Made by a program: the position numbers and the translations under genes. From an uncultured Planctomycetia bacterium (GTDB lineage: Bacteria > Planctomycetota > Phycisphaerae > FEN-1346 > JAACEH01), in assembly GCA_903929765.1 (NCBI GenBank), contig CAIYVX010000013.1, forward strand, positions 62,001 to 126,000: 64,000 nt of DNA. Reading direction: 5' to 3'. Numbering within the stretch: the first letter of the stretch is position 1; each line of letters begins with the position of its first letter. Positions 56,397-64,000 of this stretch are shown here, piece by piece. The notes beneath the pieces are model-generated. The model searched no databases. It was not told where the DNA came from and was given only the letters and a program-made list of their open reading frames with translations.

Positions 56397-57605
56397 GTGG
56401 CGAAACTGGTGGGCAATGCGGTGATCGGCCAGAGCGGCGGACCGACGTGCGTGATTAATCAGAGCCTGGTGGGCGTGATCGAAGCGGCGAAAAAGTCGAA
56501 GGAGATTAAGAAGCTCCTCGGCGCCCGCCATGCGGTCAAGGGGATTCTGAAGGCCGATTTTATCGACCTGTTCAAGGAGCCAAAAGACGTGCTGGAACGC
56601 GTGGCTCAGACGCCGTCGTCAGCCCTGGGGTCGGTGCGGATGAAGCCAACGCACGAGGATTGCCTGAAGATTTTCGAGGTGTTCAAAAAGTTCGACATCC
56701 GTTATTTCTTTTACGTCGGCGGGAACGATTCGGCCGAGACGACGCACATCATCAACGAAATGGCCCGCGAGGAAGCCTACGAGTTCCGGGCGTTCCACAT
56801 TCCCAAAACCATCGACAACGACCTGAAGATCAACGACCATTGCCCGGGGTTCGGCAGTGCCGCCAAGTTCGTGGCCTCGGCGTTCATCGGGGACAACCTG
56901 GACAATCGGTCGCTGCCGGGAATCAAGATTAATATCGTCATGGGGCGGCACGCGGGGTTCCTGACGGCGGCGAGTATCCTGGGGCGGCGCTCGAAGGACG
57001 ACGGGCCGCATTTGGTTTATGTGCCGGAGGTCAGTTTCTCGGAAGAGCGGTTCGTGGCCGACGTGAAGGCGGTGGTGGAGAAGTACGGGCGGTGCGTGGT
57101 GGCGGCGAGCGAAGGGATTCATTTCGCCAATGGCCAGACGGTGGCGGAGAAGATGGCGAAAACAGCCGAAGTCGATACGCACGGGAACGTGCAATTGAGC
57201 GGCAGCGGAGCCCTGGGCGATTACCTGGCGGAGTTGGTGAAGCGCGGATACCAGGGGCAGAAGGTGCGGGTGCGGGCGGACACGTTCGGGTATTTGCAGC
57301 GGAGTTTTCCGGGGTTTTACAGCGAAGCGGACGCGCGGGAAGCGCGGCAAGTGGGCCGCGATGCGGTGAAGTACGCCACGAGCGGGGAATATCCGAGCGG
57401 CTCGGTGGCGATCAAGCGGGCGAGCAACAAGCCGTACCGGATCAGCACATTTGTGACGGCCCTGCGGAACGTGGCGAAGGAAACGACCTGCCTGCCGGCG
57501 AAGTTTATTGTGCCGGCGGGGAACAATATAAAGGATTCGTTCAAGGCGTATTGCGCGCCGCTGGTGGGCGAGTTGCCGGTGGCGGAACGGTTGAAGGGCT
57601 GGTAA
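56397..57605 (+). CDS. pfp: 6-phosphofructokinase, likely pyrophosphate-dependent
   Basis: 402 aa. It phosphorylates fructose-6-P in glycolysis. The start is GTG at 56397 after AAAGGAG. 'NAVIGQSGGPTCVINQSLVG' opens the family. 'YFFYVGGNDSAETTHIINEM' is the phosphate-donor loop; Asp after Gly-Asn, as in GGDDS forms, favours PPi over ATP. 'PKTIDNDL' contains the catalytic Asp pair, and 'MGRHAGFLTAAS' the sugar-phosphate site. A terminator follows. With the PfkB kinase and GH genes it suggests sugar fermentation. Confidence 0.92.
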   Translation: MAKLVGNAVIGQSGGPTCVINQSLVGVIEAAKKSKEIKKLLGARHAVKGILKADFIDLFKEPKDVLERVAQTPSSALGSVRMKPTHEDCLKIFEVFKKFDIRYFFYVGGNDSAETTHIINEMAREEAYEFRAFHIPKTIDNDLKINDHCPGFGSAAKFVASAFIGDNLDNRSLPGIKINIVMGRHAGFLTAASILGRRSKDDGPHLVYVPEVSFSEERFVADVKAVVEKYGRCVVAASEGIHFANGQTVAEKMAKTAEVDTHGNVQLSGSGALGDYLAELVKRGYQGQKVRVRADTFGYLQRSFPGFYSEADAREARQVGRDAVKYATSGEYPSGSVAIKRASNKPYRISTFVTALRNVAKETTCLPAKFIVPAGNNIKDSFKAYCAPLVGELPVAERLKGW

Positions 57606-57636
57606 AACGACCGTCGCTGCATTGGAAAAGAATCGC

Positions 57637-57666
57637 AAATGGCGGGTCACTGCGGCCCGCCATTTT
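57637..57666 (+). terminator. Intrinsic terminator of pfp
   Basis: AAATGGCGGG (57637-57646) pairs with CCCGCCATTT (57656-57665) around 9 bases, then TCGTTT. Confidence 0.88.
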
Positions 57667-57743
57667 CGTTTGCGGCAACGGGGAAATGCTGATATAAGAG
57701 ATAATGCCGAGGGAGAAGGAAAGGTCTAGTACGACGGTCCCTT

Positions 57744-57800
57744 GCCTCAACCCCTCACCCGGCCCTGATGGGCCACCCTCTCCTAAGGGAGAGGGGGTGA
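57744..57800 (+). repeat. Hairpin repeat, family P4
   Basis: CCTCAACCCCTCACCC, inner stem GGCCC/GGGCC around TGAT, then CACCCTCTCC/GGGAGAGGGGG and TGAAG. Confidence 0.85.
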
Positions 57801-57822
57801 AGCAGCGGATACATATCGGAGC

Positions 57823-59343
57823 GTGGCGGTGAATAGAATAATAGGGCCAACCTGTTGGCTGGCGGGCCTGTTGGCGGTGGCTGTGGTGGCGGCGGAGAGC
57901 CGGGCACAGCCACCGCCGCGTCCTGGCCACTTTGTGCCGCGCTGGTCGACGTTGAACCGTGCGCCGGACGGTCCGCTGCCGGCGCCCAGTTTGGAGCCGG
58001 CGGGGGGAGCCTATTCGGCGACGTGCAGTGGGGTGGTGACGCTCCAGTTTACGTCTTCCGGTGGCGGCGCGTGGCAAGGCACGGGGTTCCTGATCGGGTC
58101 GAAGGGCGTGGTGGTGACGAACTATCACCTGATCGAGGGGGCGACGGAAGGGGAGGCGTCGCTGGGCGCGGCGAAACGGAAAATTGAGGGCGTGCTGGGC
58201 TACGACAAGGGGCAGGATCTGGCCCTGCTGAAGACCAACGTGGAAGGCCTGGAGTTTGGGGCGCTGAATCTTGCGGCGGCGGTTCCGGCGGCCAAGACGG
58301 TGGTGACGGCGGTGGGCGGACCGCAGCGGTTCGCCGATGCGATCAACGAGGGGGAAATCGCGGCGGCGGAGTCCGGGGAAGAGGTTAAGAAACGTTCGCC
58401 GGAACTTTCGGGGGCGGCGTTGAGTTCGTCGAGCGAGTGGCTGGTGATTACGGCGGCGGTGACACCGGGCAACAGCGGAGGTCCGCTGGTGACGGCCGAG
58501 GGGGCGGTGGCGGGCGTGCTGACCTGGTCGCGGGCGACGGCGGGGCGGTTGAACCGGGCGGCGCCGGTGTCGGCCCTGCGGCGGTTGATGGCGGCGGCGG
58601 AGATCGAGGCGGCGCCGCTCAAGACCGTAGCGGCGCGCGAGTCGGCGGGCAAATCTTCGGTCGATGCTCCGGCGGCGGGCGAGTTTGAGACGGGCTGGAT
58701 CGGCCTTCATCACTACAGCCGGACCGAGGTGTCCGAGGAGATCAACCGGGCCGGCAAGGCGGCGCAGTGTCAGAAGTGCCTCGGCAAGGGGACGATAACG
58801 GGGACGCGTCTGGTGCCGCACAGGCACGGGCCGGCGGACGAAATTCCTGAGACGCAGACTTGTCCGGACTGCCGAGGCACGGGTCTCCGGTGGGGCGACA
58901 CGACGGAAGGCCTCCTGGCGGGGATGGTTCAGCGGGTCATGCTGGCGGAGCGCAAGGGTCTGGCGGCGGGGGACTATACGCGAATGATCAGCGCGGGGTC
59001 GGACGTGTTCCGGCCGGCGGCGCTGGATACCCGGCCGGACGGCCAAAAGGCCAACGAGTCGCTGGAGCGGGCGTTGGCGAATCTGCGGGTGGTGCGCGGG
59101 ACGCCGGTGGTGTTCTATGCGGCGGTCGGGTCGGTCGTGTCCGGCAGTTCCGGGGGACTGTACACGGTCCGGACCTTCGCGGTGGATCAGGGGATAATTG
59201 TTCATACGGAAGGTCAGGCACTGGCCAATGGCCGGTCGTACCTGGTGGGGGGAATCTGGGCCGGGAAAGTGACGATTCCGATATCGGGCGGTGGGGCCTG
59301 CGGGCCGGGGGTGGAGGCGCTGTGGGTGGAGCAGTTGCACTAA
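57823..59343 (+). CDS. Secreted trypsin-like serine protease with DnaJ-type zinc finger
   Basis: 506 aa. GTG at 57823 begins 'MAVNRIIGPTCWLAGLLAVA' with a signal peptide cut near 'SRAQ'. The trypsin-like domain has His in 'VVTNYHLIEG', Asp in 'GQDLALLK' and Ser in 'TPGNSGGPLV'. There is no PDZ domain. Residues ~310-350 carry 'CQKCLGKGTI' and 'CPDCRGTGLRWG', two CxxCxGxG motifs as in the DnaJ cysteine-rich domain. A C-terminal domain of about 130 residues is unknown. It may bind unfolded clients through the zinc finger. It lies just after a P4 hairpin. Confidence 0.85.
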   Translation: MAVNRIIGPTCWLAGLLAVAVVAAESRAQPPPRPGHFVPRWSTLNRAPDGPLPAPSLEPAGGAYSATCSGVVTLQFTSSGGGAWQGTGFLIGSKGVVVTNYHLIEGATEGEASLGAAKRKIEGVLGYDKGQDLALLKTNVEGLEFGALNLAAAVPAAKTVVTAVGGPQRFADAINEGEIAAAESGEEVKKRSPELSGAALSSSSEWLVITAAVTPGNSGGPLVTAEGAVAGVLTWSRATAGRLNRAAPVSALRRLMAAAEIEAAPLKTVAARESAGKSSVDAPAAGEFETGWIGLHHYSRTEVSEEINRAGKAAQCQKCLGKGTITGTRLVPHRHGPADEIPETQTCPDCRGTGLRWGDTTEGLLAGMVQRVMLAERKGLAAGDYTRMISAGSDVFRPAALDTRPDGQKANESLERALANLRVVRGTPVVFYAAVGSVVSGSSGGLYTVRTFAVDQGIIVHTEGQALANGRSYLVGGIWAGKVTIPISGGGACGPGVEALWVEQLH

Positions 59344-59352
59344 AGAGGGGGC

Positions 59353-60234
59353 ATGGCCTTGAAGATGGTGGGCATCGGGGAGTTGCTGTGGGACATTTTT
59401 GCGGACGCGAAACACTTGGGCGGCGCGCCGTGTAATTTTGCCTGGCACGCGCGGCAGCTTGGTGCGGAGGCGTTGATCATCAGCCGAGTCGGACGCGATG
59501 TGCTCGGAGACGAGTTGCTGGAGGTGCTCCGGGGGGCGGGGGTCGAGGAGCGTCTGGTTCAACAGGACGAGATTCATCCGACGGGGACGGTTCAGGTGGC
59601 CCTGAAAGACGGCCAGCCTTCCTATACGATTACCGAAAATGTGGCGTGGGACTTCATCGAGGCGACAGCGGCGGCGCGGGCGGCGGTAGTGGCGGCGGAC
59701 GTGGTCTGCTTCGATTCGCTGTCACGGCGGGGCGCGCGTTCTTCGGCCACGACGGCGGCGCTTGTTTCTGCGGCGGGTCGGGCGAAAATTATTTTCGACG
59801 CGAATTTGCGGCAGAATTTTTACACGAAAGAGATGCTCGACGAGTCGCTACGGTTGGCGGACGTGGCGAAGTTGAACGGGGAGGAATTGCAGACGATCGG
59901 TCGGGTGCTGGCGCCCGGGGAAGCGCCGGCGGCGGGATTGCTGCGGCGGTACGGCCTGGAACTGGTGGTGGAAACGCGAGGGGCGGAGGGTTGCGTGCTG
60001 CACTCGGCTTCGGGGGTAATTCGCAGCCCGGGTTTCAAGGTCGAGGTGGCGGACGCGGTGGGAGCAGGCGATGCGTTCACGGCGGCGCTGGCCATCGGGC
60101 TGTGCCGTGGCGACGCGCTGGAGAAAATCGCGCGGGAGGCCAATGCGGTGGGGGCGTTGGTGGCTTCGCGGCGCGGGGCGGCGCCGAAATATACGCGGGA
60201 GGAACTGGCGGAATTTTCCAGGACGACCGGATAA
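59353..60234 (+). CDS. PfkB family carbohydrate kinase (fructokinase-like)
   Basis: 293 aa. 'VGIGELLWDIFADAKHLGGA' and 'CNFAWHARQLGAEALIISRV' open the ribokinase fold. 'VADAVGAGDAFTAALAIGL' has the catalytic Asp and anion hole near residue 240. The substrate is likely fructose or a related sugar. It starts 9 bases after the protease gene with GAGGGGG upstream, so it may share that transcript. Confidence 0.9.
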   Translation: MALKMVGIGELLWDIFADAKHLGGAPCNFAWHARQLGAEALIISRVGRDVLGDELLEVLRGAGVEERLVQQDEIHPTGTVQVALKDGQPSYTITENVAWDFIEATAAARAAVVAADVVCFDSLSRRGARSSATTAALVSAAGRAKIIFDANLRQNFYTKEMLDESLRLADVAKLNGEELQTIGRVLAPGEAPAAGLLRRYGLELVVETRGAEGCVLHSASGVIRSPGFKVEVADAVGAGDAFTAALAIGLCRGDALEKIAREANAVGALVASRRGAAPKYTREELAEFSRTTG

Positions 60235-60260
60235 ATACGTTGTGGTCTGCGGCGAATTCG

Positions 60261-60283
60261 CACGGTGGGCAAGACCCGCCGTG
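60261..60283 (+). repeat. Hairpin repeat, family P2
   Basis: CACGGTGGG/CCCGCCGTG around CAAGA with one G-T pair, then GCAC. It is between convergent pfkB-type and aspC genes. Confidence 0.75.
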
Positions 60284-60314
60284 GCACATCCAGCACTGTT
60301 CATTCTGAGGCCAC

Positions 60315-61508
60315 TTAGCGGCTCAGGTATTCGCCCAGGCGGCCGAGGCCCTTTTCGATGTTGGCCATGCTGGTGGCGAAGCTGAGGCGGACGCAATCGT
60401 CGTTGCCAAAGCCGCAGCCGGGGACCAGGGCGACGTGAATGTCTTCGAGGATCTTTTCGCAGAAGGCGGCGCTGGTGGTCGGGCCTTTGGCTTTGGGTAA
60501 AACTTTCGAGATAGCGCCGCGAACGTTGGGGAAACAATAGAAGGCGCCGTTGGGTTTCTGGCACTTGACGCCGGGCATGGCGTTGAGCAATTCGACCATC
60601 CGCAGGCGGCGGCGATCAAATTCGAGGCGCATCTTTTCCACCGACGACTGGTCGCCGATCAAGGCTTCGAGGGCGGCCTTCTGGCACATGGTGGCGGGGT
60701 TGGAGGTCGAGTGGCTCTGGAGGTCGCCGACGGCCTTGATGATGTCGGCGGGGCCGGCCAGGTAGCCGATCCGCCAGCCGGTCATCGAATAGGTTTTGCT
60801 CACGGCGTTGAAGGTGACGGTGCGGTCCATCAGGCCGGGGCGCAGGGCGGCGAAGCTCTTGAATTCGGCTTTGTCGTAGAGTAGATGCTCGTAGATTTCG
60901 TCGCTGAAGACGACGGCGGTGGGATGTTCGAGGACGACATCGGCCAGGGCTTCCAACTCCTTGACGGAGTAGCTCGCCCCGGTGGGATTCGACGGATAGT
61001 TAAGAATAATAACTTTCGTTTTTTTGGTCAGGGCCTGGCGGAGTTGGTCGGGAGTGATCTTAAAACCGTGGTCCTCGCGGCCATCGACGAAAACGCTCTT
61101 GCCGCCGCAAACGGCGACCATGTCGGGATAGCTGACCCAATAGGGGGCGGGGATGATGACCTCGTCACCGGGATCCACGAGGGCCATCATCGCTCCGAAG
61201 AGGGCGTGCTTTCCGCCGCAGGCGATGATGACCTGGCTGGGATCATACTTTAGGCCGTTCTCGTTGAGGAACTTGGCGGCGACGGCTTTCTTCAATTCGG
61301 GCGAGCCGGTGGCGGGGGTGTACTTGGTGGCGCCGCTCTCGATGGCCTTGATGCCGGCGACCTTGATGTTCTCCGGCGTGTCGAAATCCGGTTCGCCGGC
61401 GCCGAAGCCGACGACATCGACGCCCTGGGCCTTCATCGCTTTGGCTTTGGCATCGACGGCCAGGGTGATGCTGGCCGTGAGACCGGCGGTGCGTTTACTG
61501 ATGCGCAT
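60315..61508 (-). CDS. aspC: Class I aminotransferase (aspartate aminotransferase)
   Basis: 397 aa PLP enzyme. ATG at 61508 follows AAAGGAG. 'ISKRTAGLTASITLAVDAKA' opens the AspAT subgroup Ib. 'ILNYPSNPTGASYS' binds the substrate carboxylate. The PLP Lys is in 'NAVSKTYSMTGWRIGYLAGP' near residue 235, and 'VRLSFATSMANIEKGLGRL' has the Arg. It makes aspartate and other amino acids. It is convergent with the PfkB gene. Confidence 0.95.
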   Translation of the reverse strand: MRISKRTAGLTASITLAVDAKAKAMKAQGVDVVGFGAGEPDFDTPENIKVAGIKAIESGATKYTPATGSPELKKAVAAKFLNENGLKYDPSQVIIACGGKHALFGAMMALVDPGDEVIIPAPYWVSYPDMVAVCGGKSVFVDGREDHGFKITPDQLRQALTKKTKVIILNYPSNPTGASYSVKELEALADVVLEHPTAVVFSDEIYEHLLYDKAEFKSFAALRPGLMDRTVTFNAVSKTYSMTGWRIGYLAGPADIIKAVGDLQSHSTSNPATMCQKAALEALIGDQSSVEKMRLEFDRRRLRMVELLNAMPGVKCQKPNGAFYCFPNVRGAISKVLPKAKGPTTSAAFCEKILEDIHVALVPGCGFGNDDCVRLSFATSMANIEKGLGRLGEYLSR

Positions 61509-61678
61509 CTGACTGCTCCTTTATTTATCGTGCCTGCGGCACGAGCGGTCGGTATTCTAGCGAAAGGCGGCGAAATTGACTAGAGGGGAACAAATTGGTG
61601 AATTATCGGACCTGGAATGGCCGATATTGACGCTGAAAGGCCCGGTGGGTGTGTAGAATCTGCTCAACGCGGGTACTT

Positions 61679-61736
61679 GGCCTCAACCCCTCACCCGGCC
61701 GCTTCGCGGCCACCCTCTCCCAAGGGAGAGGGGTGA
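61679..61736 (+). repeat. Hairpin repeat, family P4, upstream of a gene start
   Basis: CCTCAACCCCTCACCC, inner stem GGCCGC/GCGGCC around TTC, then CACCCTCTCC/GGAGAGGGG and TGAAAG, 12 bases before the ATG. Confidence 0.85.
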
Positions 61737-61747
61737 AAGAGCGACTT

Positions 61748-63520
61748 ATGGCCGGATTCGATACGACGTTGGACGTGCTGATGGCTTCGACCAATCGCGG
61801 CGCGGGGCGCGTGCTGGCGCATGTGCTGACGACGGGCGAGATGAGCTTGCGGCGGCGGACGGTGGAGCGGCTGGTGGGGAGCACCGACGAGCGGCGGCAG
61901 GCGCTGGTGGTCACGCACTTCAAGGATCTCGGCCACGAACTGGAAACTTATGTGCTGGAAAATGTCGGGCGGCTGGGGCCGGGACTGCGCGCGGCCATGG
62001 CGACGCGGCGACCGCTGGCGCAGGGGGCGGCGCTGGATATTATTGATCAGACACAGGACGTGAGCCTGGCGTACCTGGTGGGCGAAGCGGTGAACTCCTC
62101 CGACGAAGCGGTGCGCGGCCGGGCGGTGGAGTTGCTCTATCGCTGGGCGGTGGATGTGCGGCGCGCGGAGCGGGAGCAGCCGGCGGTGGCGCTGGTGGGG
62201 ACGGGGATGGCGCTGGTGCGGCGGCGGCAATTTGTGCTGGAAGGATTGCAAAAGGCGTTTGGGCTTCGGCTGGCGGTGGAGTCGCCGCGAATTTTGCGGG
62301 CGGCGGCGATGCTGGCGGACGAGTCGGCGGGTTGGTTCTGGGGGGCGCTGGACATCCGGCGCGACGCGCGGCGGCAGGCGCTGGTGAGTTCGCTGGCGGC
62401 GCGGCTGGAGCCGGAGATGTTCGCGTTCGTCGTGCAGGCTTTGGAGCGGCCGAGCACGGCGGCGGACGCGGCGGAGTTGGTGGACCGGGAATTCCCGCGG
62501 CGCGATTTGGAATTGCTGCTGGCGGAGTTCGGTCGTCGGGCGATGCCGGGGCCGGAGGCGGCGCGGCGGTTGCGGAGCGTGCGGTGGCTGAGCGCGGGTT
62601 CGACGGTATTGACGACGCTGTCCACTGCGGCGGTGTCGCAGGCCCTGGCGCTGGCGGTGCAGAGCGGGATGCCGGCGGGGCAGGTGGCGGTACTTTGCCG
62701 CACGGTGGCGACGGGGCATCCCGAGGCGGAGGCGCGGCGCGTGGCGGTGGAGGCGTTGGCCCACGCGGGCGAGTCGGCGGTGGCGGACTTGCGGCACGTG
62801 GCGAGCGGGGCGTCGGAGCAGACGGCGGCGCTGGCGGTGCTCTACCTGGCCAGGCGCGGGAAACTGTCTGCGCCAACAGATATAGAAATTTCCAATTTGC
62901 TGCGCGATTGGCACGCTCTCGACGAGACGGAGCGGCGCGAGATCGGTCGGTCGCTGACGCTGGCCTTGCGGAGCCAGCCGGAACCGTTGCGGCCGCATTT
63001 GCGGCGCGACGCGCCGGGGCGCAGCGCTGCGGTGAATTTGCTGCGCCTGGCCGAAGCGCCGGAGGCATTCACGGCGGAGCTGGCGGACCTGGCCGCGGAC
63101 GAGAGCGACCATCGGTTGCAGAGCGCGGCGGTGGCGGCGGTGGCCGAAAGCCGGGCGGCGGGGGTGGCGGAGATTTTGCGGCAGAGCCTGCGGTCGGCGG
63201 ACGGGCGGGTGCGGGCGAACGCGGTCGAGGCGTTCGACCGTCGTCACGCGGAGCCGGAGGTTTTTTTGCCCTTTGTGAACGATGCGAACAATCGGGTGCG
63301 GGCCAATGCGGCGCTGGCCCTGATCGAGCGGAATATTCCCGAGGGCCGCGAGACGCTGCGTTCGATGTTGAAGTCGGGCGAGGCGGAACGGCTGAGCGCG
63401 TTGTGGGTGTTTTCGCGGTCGCGGCCGAAGGGCTTTGCGGCGACGGCGGAATTGTTGTCGCGGCAGGATCCGAGCGGACTGGTGCGGCAGAAGGCGGCGG
63501 CGCTACTGGCGTCGGCGTAG
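61748..63520 (+). CDS. HEAT-repeat-like protein, cytosolic
   Basis: 590 aa from ATG 61748 ('MAGFDTTLDVLMASTNRGAG'). A longer frame from 61649 would translate the P4 hairpin and is not favoured. There is no signal peptide. The body is helical repeats rich in Ala, Arg, Leu ('DEAVRGRAVELLYRWAV', 'SAAVAAVAESRAAGVAEILR', 'NNRVRANAALALIERNIPEG'). It probably scaffolds other proteins. It is followed 9 bases later by a small membrane protein gene, so they form an operon. Confidence 0.75.
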   Translation: MAGFDTTLDVLMASTNRGAGRVLAHVLTTGEMSLRRRTVERLVGSTDERRQALVVTHFKDLGHELETYVLENVGRLGPGLRAAMATRRPLAQGAALDIIDQTQDVSLAYLVGEAVNSSDEAVRGRAVELLYRWAVDVRRAEREQPAVALVGTGMALVRRRQFVLEGLQKAFGLRLAVESPRILRAAAMLADESAGWFWGALDIRRDARRQALVSSLAARLEPEMFAFVVQALERPSTAADAAELVDREFPRRDLELLLAEFGRRAMPGPEAARRLRSVRWLSAGSTVLTTLSTAAVSQALALAVQSGMPAGQVAVLCRTVATGHPEAEARRVAVEALAHAGESAVADLRHVASGASEQTAALAVLYLARRGKLSAPTDIEISNLLRDWHALDETERREIGRSLTLALRSQPEPLRPHLRRDAPGRSAAVNLLRLAEAPEAFTAELADLAADESDHRLQSAAVAAVAESRAAGVAEILRQSLRSADGRVRANAVEAFDRRHAEPEVFLPFVNDANNRVRANAALALIERNIPEGRETLRSMLKSGEAERLSALWVFSRSRPKGFAATAELLSRQDPSGLVRQKAAALLASA

Positions 63521-63529
63521 GAGAATTCT

Positions 63530-63853
63530 GTGGGTCAGGGATACGACATCTGGATGCTCTGCGGGCTGGCGGCAGTGGTGGTGCTGGCGGTCACGGCGAT
63601 ATCGGCCAACCGCCGCCACGAGGGCCAGCGCGACGCCGACGAGGACGCGCTGTGGGACGAATTGCGGCAGGCCCACGATTTGTCGCGGAGCCAGGCGCGG
63701 GCCTTGCGGGATGCGGCGACGCGGGCGGGGCTGGAGCCGAAGAGCCTGATCTTCGTCGAACCGCACCTGGTGCAGCGTCTGGCGGAGTCGCCGGGCGAGG
63801 ACGGGCGGCCCAGAGCGGCGAAGTTGGAGTTGCGGCAGCGGCTGTTTTCGTAA
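63530..63853 (+). CDS. Small single-pass membrane protein
   Basis: 107 aa, GTG start at 63530. 'MLCGLAAVVVLAVTAISANR' is the membrane helix, followed by 'DELRQAHDLSRSQARALRDA', a helical segment like those in membrane-associated PilZ or flagellar-type adaptors. The family is unknown. It is paired with the HEAT protein upstream and followed by a P5 hairpin and a terminator. Confidence 0.65.
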   Translation: MGQGYDIWMLCGLAAVVVLAVTAISANRRHEGQRDADEDALWDELRQAHDLSRSQARALRDAATRAGLEPKSLIFVEPHLVQRLAESPGEDGRPRAAKLELRQRLFS

Positions 63854-63890
63854 GAAAAAGTAACGGCAAAAGAAGAAGAAACAACAGCGT

Positions 63891-63909
63891 CCCCCAGCAG
63901 TGCTGGGGG
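63891..63909 (+). repeat. Hairpin repeat, family P5
   Basis: CCCCCAGCAGTGCTGGGGG, identical to the copy at 26888. It lies in an A-rich spacer. Confidence 0.8.
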
Positions 63910-63935
63910 CTTCAAAAGAAAAAGCAACGGCAAGA

Positions 63936-63967
63936 AAAAGGGCGGCTCCGAGTGGAGCCGCCCTTTT
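63936..63967 (+). terminator. Strong intrinsic terminator
   Basis: AAAAGGGCGGCTCC pairs perfectly with GGAGCCGCCCTTTT around GAGT. Confidence 0.9.
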
Positions 63968-64000
63968 GATTAGGCTATTGTTTTTGAGCGGCTCAGTTCA

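Noticed and set aside
61627-61659. Promoter TTGACG...TAGAAT before the HEAT gene
   Set aside because: The spacing of 21 bases is too long for a confident sigma-70 promoter.
61649-61747. 33-codon upstream extension of the HEAT protein
   Set aside because: It reads through the P4 hairpin; the ATG at 61748 gives a normal N-terminus.
1-64000. Insertion sequence, integrase, prophage or rRNA operon
   Set aside because: No transposase, recombinase or phage structural motif and no rRNA-like sequence were found on either strand.

Overview
The window looks like a high-GC chromosome segment of a planctomycete-type bacterium, probably close to the Phycisphaerae. This is inferred from gene content, not from a marker phylogeny. 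The supporting content is three PEP-CTERM proteins, a pseudopilin cluster, HEAT-repeat lipoproteins, GH20 and GH43 glycosidases, a DUF2344-rne pair, a pyrophosphate-type phosphofructokinase and a short Ntr-like PTS. No rRNA, integrase, transposase or CRISPR array is visible. One tRNA gene (Val, GAC) is present.

Layout. 1-5288: a partial unknown gene, a small ORF, a UroD-like methyltransferase and mfd. 5275-11285: a hypothetical gene, nadA, a GNAT acetyltransferase, three overlapping pseudopilin genes and a zinc-ribbon membrane protein. 11352-17447 (minus strand): prfB with its programmed frameshift, four related lipoproteins, glyA and a thioredoxin-like secreted protein. 17640-24285: a 24-residue basic peptide, an Abi-like gene, an MBL hydrolase, a methyltransferase, two tandem PEP-CTERM paralogues and a HEAT protein. 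24459-31551: an SGNH esterase, a PAS protein, tRNA-Val, comF, then hpf-ptsN-ptsH-ptsI. 31807-36340: DUF2344, rne and a UDPGP-type nucleotidyltransferase. 36342-38397: type II restriction-modification system 1 (REase, controller, methyltransferase). 38398-45188: hydrolase, queA, a HEAT lipoprotein, an M42 peptidase and a small membrane protein. 45392-50457: creatininase family, GH43, GH20 and STAS. 50473-54153: RNase HII-like, DUF5063-like, PEP-CTERM and HAD. 54344-56369: restriction-modification system 2 (SacI-like). 56397-63853: pfp, a serine protease, a PfkB kinase, an aminotransferase, a HEAT protein and a small membrane protein.

The most striking feature is not a gene. The window is peppered with at least seven families of short dispersed hairpin repeats, plus an A/T-rich repeat. 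Stems within a family differ by paired changes. Copies sit in spacers, but also in frame inside mfd, comF and a HEAT lipoprotein, at the starts of genes, and at stop codons. They resemble REP elements and Rickettsia-type palindromic elements in behaviour, but no REP-associated transposase is encoded here.

A second pattern concerns cargo insertion. The UroD-like gene is flanked by a duplicated start of mfd, and the Abi-like defence gene is flanked by a duplicated end of the MBL gene. In both, most differences between copies are synonymous. This suggests foreign cargo that arrived with a homologous gene end from a relative. With two type II R-M systems, the window carries three defence-type cargoes among housekeeping genes.
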